A DNA stretch of 64,000 nucleotides from Garcia nutans (lineage: Eukaryota; Streptophyta; Magnoliopsida; Malpighiales; Euphorbiaceae). The number at the start of each line of letters is the position of its first letter. Positions within the stretch are counted from its first letter, which is position 1. The notes beneath the pieces are model-generated. The model made no database searches. It was given only the letters and a program-made list of their open reading frames with translations, and was not told the DNA's origin. A program made the translations under genes and the position numbers. Positions 55,786-64,000 of this stretch are shown here, one piece after another. The stretch spans positions 5,828,001 to 5,892,000 of the forward strand of contig CANTUV010000002.1 in NCBI GenBank assembly GCA_947685225.1, in the 5' to 3' direction.

Positions 55786-58230
55786 TTCAGCTCTTCTAGC
55801 TAGACTGATCTTTTGTCATTTGCGTCTTCATTCTTTTGATAGTTCTAATGTTCCATTCTTTTGTTCTTCCTTTTTGCAAAAATTCAGCTATTTTTAGTTG
55901 GCCCTCATATCTTCTCCTGCCCCCTACATGGAGAAGTGAGTTTGAAAATGCTTTGTACATGCATAAACTCAAAAATTAAAAAGGAGAAACTTTGCCCCCT
56001 GTGCAGGCTCAATCCCATGATTTTTCTATGTGGGCTCTAATTGATGTTTGTCTTGTCTAGCTCTTCACACAAACACACACTTCTTCTCTTTGCAAAATTA
56101 CTGGAGCCTTCTCAAGCAATGGGCTTTCCACGCCCCCCTGATTTGATATCTTCTTTTGATTCTTTACTTCACAAGGTGTTTGTTGTTCACTTTGACAATA
56201 CAAGATAAGAAAGTGCGATGTGATATGCTCATGTATGCATGATATGCATGAATAACACTTACAATGGTTCTATCAACTCACAGATCGAGATAATCAACTG
56301 AAGTGTTCTCATTGTCTCCTTCCAGATGCCCATTTAGGTTTTGCATTGGAATGACAGAAAACTTTGCACTTATGATTTTTATCTTCAAGATGTTAAAAAC
56401 ATGAATAATGGAGGCCCCAAACAGCAGAGATACATCCATTTCAAATTATGATTCAGTATGTCAATTGGTAACTTCATAACCTTGCCAATTGCCCAATGTG
56501 TCCTTTGAGGTTCGACTGTTCAACATATTTCCCTTAACTTGAAGGCTTCGTGTGACAAAAACATTTTTTCTTTTGAATTTTAATTTTGAAATCAAATGTT
56601 GGCTTTGCAAAATCGATGTCAATGTACCTCAGGACTTGATTTTTCAAATTAACATATCTATAACATGACAACCCTAGTTACCGTACTAAACTCGGGAATC
56701 ATTTCTATTTAAGCAAGAATTGTTTCACTTCAGATAGGCACATACACATTGCTTAGCAAAAAGTCATATTGAGTTTAAATATTTTCTATCTCATATGCAT
56801 GCTTATTTAAACTATCTCCACTAATAGACTCTACCTATCAAGAGAGATCAACAGGTCTTTGATAGGCTTGAAATGCGGTCTATAAGGGACATGGGTTTAA
56901 TGAATTCCATTTGTAAGTTGGAGCCGTTATGACACTATGGAAAAACCCTCACACTATAAATTCCTTGTCTAAACTTTAGGCAGCTGGGAGCAATCTTGCT
57001 AGACTCAAAATTCCTTCTATCTTCTTGTCATTAATCTGGATCTTGATTAGGACAGTCTTTGCCCTTACAAAAAGTTTATTACCCAATTTTTTTTCTTTTC
57101 TTCTTCTCCCTTTTCTTTCTTTTTATCATTTTATCCTTCTTCCTTGTAGGACTGTTAAGTACAGAACTTTCAAGAACTGAATGGTCTTTCTCCTTTTTTC
57201 TATAATTTTGATTGAATCTTTGGTTGGGTTGGACCAATTTAAGTCAAACCGTCCTTATAAACCAAATGGAAGCTTTTTGCTGCTTTAGGTTAAAAGATAA
57301 TTAGTTAGCTTTCTGAACCACCTTTTTAGGTTTTATTTTTCTTCTTCTTTTTTCTCTTTTTTTTTTCTCTTTTTTTTCCTCTTTTCTCTTTTTCCTCTTC
57401 TTCTTTTTTCTTATTTTTTCTTTTCTTCTTTCTTCTTCTTCTTTTTTTTTTTGGTTCTAGCTCTAAAAGAGTTGTCTTGTTTGTACCAACTTGGGTTTCC
57501 AATAATGGATGAGTGGAGTGACATAAATCTTCTTTAATAGGGATAAATCATTTGTTACTCTGATGTTGTCTTGATATATTTAGAAAAACTTCAACTCCCC
57601 TTATGGTCTTGAGAACTTCAACTGTCTTCATGGTCTTGACTATTCATTTCTTTCTTTGATCTTCTTGCCTCTTCACCTTAGTGATCATAAGACTTGTCAA
57701 AAGTATCACAGCAGCTCAGGGTAGGTTATTGGGGTTTGTAAGCCTATGAAAAGAAAGCTAAAATTTTATGAAGGCTCAAAGGGACAACTAGGGATTGATA
57801 TTTAATAGGGTTGATACTAGTTGTTGGCTAACCAAACAATGCCTAGATCATTTCTCCCTTAAATAAGTAGAGTTCAATTTCATCTTAAAAGTTTGTCAAA
57901 GCATGTTCTAAGACTGACTATGACCTAGACAAAGGTAATTATGCAAGAGCCCTCTCTAAGTAAGCATCCATAACTCAATGCTATAGAGCAATTCCCTTAT
58001 CTAGTAAAGTCAGTAGAATCATGATGCCTAGATATGCTAATTTATAAACTTCAAGCTAGATTCCTCATTGGTTGAGCACTAAAATGAACAAAGACCAAAA
58101 ATTTTGATGTGAGTAATTTATTTCAAGCGACTTTAAATTTGATTTATTTCAAGCGACTTTAAATTTGAAAAACACAATAGTTCCAAAATATTAAAGAAAG
58201 TAAAATTGAGTTTAAGGAAAGTTCATTGAG
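55786..58230 (-). other. 3' interior of F with an aORF2 fragment
   Basis: Mostly no gene seen. On the plus strand (antisense to F) 57190-57290 aligns with the end of aORF2 exon 1: TTGGGTTGGACCAATTTAAG and TTTGCTGCTTTAG, followed by a GT where C1 has its intron donor. A pyrimidine-rich run (57320-57455) follows. A 28-bp direct repeat (ATTTATTTCAAGCGACTTTAA) lies near 58117-58165. All pol domains are missing between here and gag. Confidence 0.55.
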
Positions 58231-59556
58231 TTTAAGCTTCTTTTCCTTTCACATCTTCAATATTTCCATCTTGAAAGGATGATAAAACAAATCTTCTTCC
58301 AATACTTTTCACACCATGAAGGTTGCCGGTGGAGGTACTCTTCCAAACTTAGGCAAGGGATTGTTCTTGGTATTGGGCTTGTCCGGCTCTGGTAGCTTAC
58401 CACTATCGATTAGATCTTGGATCTCATGCTTCAATTGGGTACATCTATCAGTCTCATGTCCTTGAGTATGATGAAATTGACAAAAAGCCTTAGTATCAAA
58501 TTTTGGAAGTAAAGGATTTTGCAAAGGTTGAGGGGCCAATGGTTGTAATAATCCTTTCTTTTGTAGCTTGTTGAAGACCCAAGACAAAGGCTTCCCTAGA
58601 TCTGAAATTGTCTTCTATTTGCTTGACCAGTTGTATTAACATCAACTTCTTTTTGCATGCTTTGATTGCTAGGCTGATAATTCCCTTTCTCATTTCTTTT
58701 TATTGAAAAGCGATTCTTCTCCCTTTCCCACTCTTCAATTTGTAGACCAGCTTGGAGAAGATCTTTGAAGTCACGAATGAGTGTGTGAGACATCCTTTCA
58801 CGAAGACTACATTTCACGAAGACTAGGCAACACCCCTCTCACAATCATCCTTATTTAATCAGATTCATCAAGCCTCTTCTTGAGCAAAGCAGTCTTATTT
58901 CTCCATCTTTTCATATAGTCCACAAAATTCTCATTTGGCCTTTGTCTAATGGACTCAACTTCCATTAAGGTAACTTCCATTTAACTCTTTTGTGTTCCAT
59001 CATCTAAGGTATTGAACCAATTTTGGACAACAGGGTCCAATGAGAGCATAAAGTTCCTTAGCGTTTGAGCCTTAGTAGCTCAGGCAGACTGCATAGCAGT
59101 GATATGAGGATTTCCGGTTCCATCAAACTTCGCAAAAGATGGCATCTTGAACTTGTATGAAACTTCTTCATCTAGCTCAAATAATTTGTCAACTTCGGAC
59201 ATTTCTTTAATTTTTAGTTTTTTCTCAAATTTCTTTTCTAAATCAGCAATCATCTTTTCAACATCCGAAGTTTTGGTTTTCTCCATAGCTAATCTTTCAA
59301 CAATCTTTGGTTCTTTCTTCTTGTCTTAAGGATCTTGGTAGTATTGAGCCCAATCATCATCGTCATCAAAAACCACTTCACCAACTTTAGTCGTCCCTTT
59401 GTCCTTTGGCTTCTTAGTGCTAGCAGATGCTTCGACATGATTTTCTAAAATTGTTGTCAATTGGTCCTTCATGGTCTCAGCTAGGGCCTCTTTTATTTCT
59501 TCCATTTTGGCATTGTGGGCTTCATCCACCATTCTTTGAATTTGTTCAGGTTCCAT
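58231..59556 (-). pseudogene. gag: gag of F, broken
   Basis: Start ATG at 59556 (MEPEQIQRMVDEAHNAKMEE), homologous to C1 gag. Open pieces: 59556-59326, ended by TAA in a CAA context, then 59286-59080 (LEKKFEKKLKIKEMSEVDKL) with the LHVKQY region deleted. A stretch follows in which about 50 bp of the core (WDLLYKAFIQQYGY) is lost, then 58817-58596 in another frame and 58587-58309 (FCQFHHTQGHETDRCTQL, the intact form of the zinc-knuckle-like motif that is frameshifted in C1). It ends shortly after ATFMV. It is too broken to make capsid. Confidence 0.85.
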
Positions 59557-60692
59557 TGCTTTTGGTGAAAAAGAGATTGAGTTGTTGCTAGATACTTCAT
59601 CTCCGGCGTAGGTCGGATTGTTGTAAGCTTTTGAACTATCGTAATCCAGGGCTGTGAGCCAGAGAGGATCAATGATATGAGATGCAAATGTATGCTTGTA
59701 TGCATGTATGCACAAACAATCAACAAAGAAAGATAATTAGGACATCCTTCCAACCTTATAACATCCACACACGAATGGCGAGTCTCTTTTCCTAGGTAAT
59801 ATGGTTAACAAAATACCAATATGGGGTATCTTATTTTCGAATAATTCCCTCGAACATTTTAACCATCCATGATAATTCCCATTAATTAGGTTTTAATCCA
59901 TTCAACCAACTAAAGTAGCTTTTATGCTATATTGGATTAAAACTAAATTAAGAGGTTTATTATAAATAGATTTCTCACTTGAAAAAGCAACTAATGATTC
60001 ATGCCAAAAACAAGCCCATGATTAATTATTCTTAGTATAAACTAGGCTCACAATTGATTTTTGGTATTTCATAATTGTCCTAAATAATTTGCAAGCTCTT
60101 TGTAAGAAAATGTTGGATAATTTTATTTCTAACCCCATTGTAAAAAGATTTTAGAAAAAATGGATTTTGTGCTTAGTATTTGGGCCATGAGCAAAAGAAT
60201 TTTTGATTTGTTTTTAGAAAAGTTTTATATCCAAAGACCATCTTGAAATGTTTTGAAGATAGCGTTGGTCTTTTGGATTTTAAAGAAAAATTTATTTGAG
60301 CTTGCAAATGTACTTGGGTCATATTAGAAAAAGAACAAACCAAATAAGCCATGATTTAAGCCAAGATAAATTAACCATAGTCAAACAACATACATTTGGG
60401 GTAAAATCCTAAGGAAAGTAACTAGGCCAATTACATGAGCTTTAGTCTTTGGGTTAAAAGGCGTAGGTTCCCATAGCAAGTATATATCAAATGGTAAGAG
60501 GCTATGAGTGGTTATGCCATGCTCGATCTCCATACCTTGAGTGAAAGTATGGTATCCCTTACATAACACAACATGGGTAACACGGACGTCCTAACTCACG
60601 CATACGATGCAATTCTAAATGATGCAATGGATAATTATCATTATAAGAAAGAATAGAATGATATAAAGACCAATGGAATCAACTTCTCTTAT
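59557..60692 (-). other. Leader of F
   Basis: Matches the C1 leader. The frame upstream of the gag ATG stays open from 59715 with DPLWLTALDYDSSKAYNN, the peptide also seen in C1. The rest has no supported gene. Confidence 0.65.
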
Positions 60693-60709
60693 CCCCAGTG
60701 GAGTCGCCA
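60693..60709 (-). promoter_or_regulatory. Primer binding site of F
   Basis: Minus strand TGGCGACTCCACTGGGG one base from the LTR border (60711). Matches the arginine-tRNA primer type of Tat elements. Position is exact to a base or two. Confidence 0.8.
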
Positions 60710-60710
60710 T

Positions 60711-63048
60711 TGTGAGCGGGGATTTTTGCCCCTACTCTCAGTGGAATGATTCTTGCGACTTCGGCACTGTTTAGGCTCGGGGCTTTAGAGAACACTGGCC
60801 TAAGCCCTGAGAAAATGGATTCGCCACCCGGACAGGCCGGAAAAAAGAAAAGGGTGGATGACTCAATTCCTATGGAATCCCCAACCCCCTAATGGGTTTG
60901 GAAAGTTGGGTACGTATGGGGAAGGTGAGAAATGGCCCAGCACCCCCACAACGTCCGGTTCATTAGAACCGGCCTCCTTTATAGGTCTTAATATTATAAA
61001 ATTCTTAAATATAACAATATTATCCATATTACACACAATAATTGAAATAAAGCATCATTATATTAAAATCAAAGCAATGTCCAAACAAAGCAAATAAATG
61101 GACATCCATCCAAGGATGGAAACATGTCCTTACATCGTTCATGTTTAAACTAATAGGACACCCACCAAAAGGTAAAAACATGTCCTTTACATTGGTCTAA
61201 AAAAATATAAAAGCAATTTAAATTACATAGAACTTAATTAATGAGGTACCCACAAAGTGGAAACATACCTCTTACAACATTTGAAAATTAAAATAAATCG
61301 ATAGAAGTAAATAACCATTTATCGTAAATAAATCATTCATCAAAGATATTAAACATCAATCAAAATAGAAAGTAAACATTCATCCATGATAAATTAAATA
61401 AATCAAGCATTGAAATTAAATAAATCAACCACCAAAGCATATAATGGACTATATAATCAAATCTAAAATAAAGCAAGTAAAGATACAAATTGGGGTTACT
61501 GTTTCTATTTAAAATTCTTTAATTAATATTTTAGGGTTTTGGAATTTTAGTATTTTAGTATTATTATTGTTATTTGTTTAACCTACTGTAAAGGTTTTGG
61601 AAAATTGGAATGAATTAGGGTTTCATGAATCAAATTAGGGTTTAGGGGTAACATTATGAAATTAGGGTTTTAGAATATTAAAACATTAGGTTTATAGCTC
61701 TTGGTTACTGGATTGTTGTTTTGGATTTGCTATATTGCGTTTGAATGTTTAGGTTTATAAGGTTTTAAGGTTTTAAGGATTAGGGTTTAGGAAAACTAGG
61801 GCCTAGGGTTTTGGGGAAATTAGGGTTTAGAAAAACTTAGGGTTTAGATTAACTGGTGTGGGGTTTACTATTTTGGTTTTGGAGTTGAAGAAAATAGTTT
61901 AGAGTTTTATAAAGTAATTGTGATTTTTTAGAAACTGTAAAGTGAGTTTAGAGTTTGGATATTTAACAAAACATTTGGAAATTTTGGAGAAGAATTAGAA
62001 GAAAATAGTTTAGGGTTTTTAAAAGCTTTTGGAAATAAGAAAAATGATTTAAGGTTTTTGAAAACAAAAGAGTATTTTTTAGGGTTTTTGAAAATAGAAG
62101 GAACAATTTAGGGTTCTTGGGGTCTAAAAGAAACAGAAAAGTATTTTTAGGGTTCTTAAGGTTTAGAAGAAACAGAAAAGTATTTTTAGGGGTTTTAAGG
62201 TTTAGAAGAAACAGAAAAGTAATTTTAAGGTTTTTAAGGTTTAGAAGAAACAGAAAAGATAATTTATGTCATTGAAATGAAGATCAACGTTACTACATAT
62301 TTATAGATCAAGGTTTTGTGTGTATAATCTTATGAATCAAAGAAACAAAGCTACTATGATCACGAGCAATGTATAATTAAGGATCAAACCTGCGTAGTTG
62401 GTTCTACCAAAAAGTTATTTTTTGGATGAACAAAGACAAAGGCAAGATGGCTGCCTTTGATGGATTGATTGCTTGCTTGCTTATTCCTCTCAAATCTCAA
62501 GTCCTACTCTTCGATCCAAAGTTCAAAGTTTTCTCTCCCAAAGTCCAGTCCGATCACTTTTTTTTTTTGTGTTTTTTAGTGTTATTTATAAAAAATTTAG
62601 AAGATTAATTCCAATTGTTTAAGGAAACTATAATTAATTAGGAAAAGAAAACCGAAACCAAATAGAATTTGGTTTAGAAAAAAATTGCACTGGAAAAATC
62701 TCGCTAGCAAAAACTGCGACGGGCTGCAAGAGCTGGGTGCGCTGCGTGGAAAATTGCGGGTGAAGCCATTTCGCCCGCAGGAAATTCCTGCGGGCGAAAT
62801 TGGCCTTGGCCAATTATTTTCGGCAACGAATTTTTTTGTCGTCGATTTTTCCGTTGCCGATTTTATTTTTATTTTTATTTTTTTATTATTATTTCTATTA
62901 TTTATTATTTATTATTTTTATTTACTTCACCATTTTTAATTTTTAAAAATTATAAATACTAAATACTAAAATAAATATTAAAATACCACAAAAATTATTT
63001 TGGACAAAAAATAACGGACCGGACTATGTCAAAAATTAAGGGTCTACA
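60711..63048 (-). repeat. LTR of F, 5' copy
   Basis: 2338 bp, plus strand TGTGAGCGGGGATTTTTGCC to TTAAGGGTCTACA. It differs from the partner at many sites and keeps a 33-bp palindrome at 62768-62800. TTTAGGG motifs lie at 61530-62260. Confidence 0.92.
62768..62800. repeat. 33-bp near-perfect palindrome in the F LTR
   Basis: Left arm ATTTCGCCCGCAGGAA and right arm TTCCTGCGGGCGAAAT, with one A between. Sixteen paired bases, GC-rich, near the U3 end of the LTR. A partial form is present in the C1 LTRs (11820-11850 and 52350-52380). Confidence 0.92.
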
Positions 63049-64000
63049 GTAGGTTTATGATTTTTCCTATAAATAACACATTAAAACTCTGAATTAAAGG
63101 ACTTTGATTAGGATAAAAAAAAATTATTTTACAAAGAGACAGAAAAACCCTAGCACAAGAGACATTAAACAACAAGAAGCAATCAACAATCCATTCAAAG
63201 GCAGCAACACTGCCTTTGTCATTGTTCATCCAGAAATCAATTTTGGTGGAACCAACGAACGAAGGTTTGATTATAAATCTTTGCTTCAATTATATTTACA
63301 ATGTTATGGTCATATTTTCTTTTAAAGTTCATCTATCATTGATTTTTTTTAGTAACTTAAATCATAAAACTTGGTAACCCTAAAACTATTCTTCTCTTTT
63401 CAGAAACCTTAAAACCCTAAAGTATTTCTCTCCCATTTCCAAAAACCTTAAAAACCCTAAATTGTTTCTTCTGTTTCCAAAACCCTTAAATACTAAACTA
63501 CTCTTCTGTTTTCAAAAACCTTGAAACCCTAAAATCTATTTTTCTTTTTCTAGAAACCTTAAAGACCTTAAAGCTTTAAAACCCTAAATTATTTTTCCCC
63601 AAACTATTTTCATCTAAACCATAACTTTTTGACCAAAATTTCCAAATGTTTTCTTAAATCTCCAAACCCTAATCTTCTTTACGTTTTCTAAAAATCATAA
63701 TTATTTTTATAAAACTCTAAACTGTTTTCTTAAATCCTAAAATCAAATATGTTTTTCAAAATATCAAACCCTAATTCTCTCAAAACCCAATACAGTAAAC
63801 CCTAGTTTTCCTAAACCCTAAATTCTTAAAACTTTAAAGTCTTATGACAAATAAATCTACACCTTAAAACTTAATCCAGTAAATCTAAAATCACAATCCA
63901 GTAATTATGAATTATAAACTCTAATATCTTAAGATTCCAAAACCCTAATTTCATTATATTACCCCTAAACCCTAATTTGATTAACCAAAAAGCCTTACTA
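63049..64000 (+). repeat. 3' LTR of C1, second part, runs off the window
   Basis: GTAGG (target copy) then TTTATGATTTTTCCTATAAA, continuing exactly where 52570 stopped and following the 5' LTR from 12033 on, including the ACCCTAA array. The LTR end and C1's right flank are beyond the window. Confidence 0.92.

Larger units (their letters stand above)
52571..63048 (-). mobile_element. Gag-only Tat-type element F in the 3' LTR of C1
   Basis: A reverse-strand element with LTRs 52571-54862 and 60711-63048, perfect GTAGG duplication (52566-52570 and 63049-63053), arginine-type primer site and purine tract. Joining the flanks gives the continuous C1 LTR sequence seen at 12015-12035. The interior holds a gag remnant but no protease, polymerase, RNase H or integrase, plus a 41-bp tandem array. 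It would need enzymes from a full relative. The LTRs are the same family as those of C1, so this is one family member inside another. Confidence 0.92.
11570..64000 (+). mobile_element. Tat-type Ty3/gypsy element C1 (3' LTR runs off the window)
   Basis: A forward-strand element in this order: 5' LTR (11570-13874), arginine-tRNA-type primer site, leader, gag, reverse transcriptase, RNase H, a second archaeal-type RNase H, integrase, two antisense genes, a repeat-rich 3' tail with purine tract, and a 3' LTR (52121-52570 and 63054 to the edge). The second RNase H and the antisense extra genes are known marks of the Tat lineage. Three later insertions split it: copia (19695-27876), the chromovirus cluster (31238-51641) and F (52571-63048). 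The coding frame has many stops and at least two frameshifts, and the protease is missing. It is defective. Confidence 0.88.

Noticed and set aside
55069..55897. Plus-strand ORFs reading SSSLEI/DLHP repeats
   Set aside because: Chance reading of the 41-bp tandem array, switching phase from unit to unit.
1..64000. Host protein-coding gene or tRNA gene
   Set aside because: Every long or domain-bearing frame belongs to a retrotransposon. The TGGTATCAGAG sites are primer sites, not tRNA genes.

Overview
The window comes from a plant nuclear genome, very probably a eudicot. It is AT-rich and made almost entirely of LTR retrotransposons of recognisably plant lineages: Ty3/gypsy Tat-type elements with two RNase H domains, Ty3/gypsy Tekay/Del-type chromoviruses, and a Ty1/copia element. 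I found no host gene, tRNA, rRNA or CRISPR array. The species cannot be named from the sequence.

The window is a stack of insertions inside insertions. From the left, a decayed Tat-type element (D, 1-11569) holds an LTR remnant split by a solo Tekay-type LTR (G, 276-3228), a direct jump from LTR into integrase (junction near 3925), two antisense genes, and a second solo LTR (H, 7112-8864). A second Tat-type element (C1) starts at 11570 and runs past the right edge. Its 5' LTR is 11570-13874, gag-pol runs from 15054 to 28269, and its 3' LTR starts at 52121. C1 has been entered three times: by a copia element in its integrase (19695-27876), by a chromovirus cluster in its 3' region (31238-51641), and by a gag-only Tat-type relative (F, 52571-63048, reverse strand) in its 3' LTR.

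The chromovirus cluster is itself nested. Element A (LTRs 31238-34019 and 48738-51519, reverse strand) is broken in its RNase H region by element B (35940-45790, reverse strand), a close relative. B has both LTRs, a 5-bp target duplication, primer site, purine tract and one uninterrupted 1546-codon gag-pol frame, so it is the only element here that looks autonomous. Beyond A's right LTR a 122-bp stub of another A-type interior shows that A was once part of a tandem array that was later deleted.

The most interesting content is on the antisense strand of the Tat-type elements. Both C1 and D carry two spliced antisense genes between integrase and 3' LTR. aORF1 has plant-mobile-domain motifs, an acidic tract and a coiled-coil tail. 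aORF2 is a related mobile-domain-like protein with one intron. In C1 the exon-intron borders I inferred are all GT-AG and phase 0, which supports real genes now decayed. In D the acidic tract of aORF1 has become a long (TTC/GAA)n microsatellite. Most nonsense changes that I could compare between copies fit CGA to TGA, CAA to TAA or CAG to TAG, as expected from methylation decay plus random mutation.
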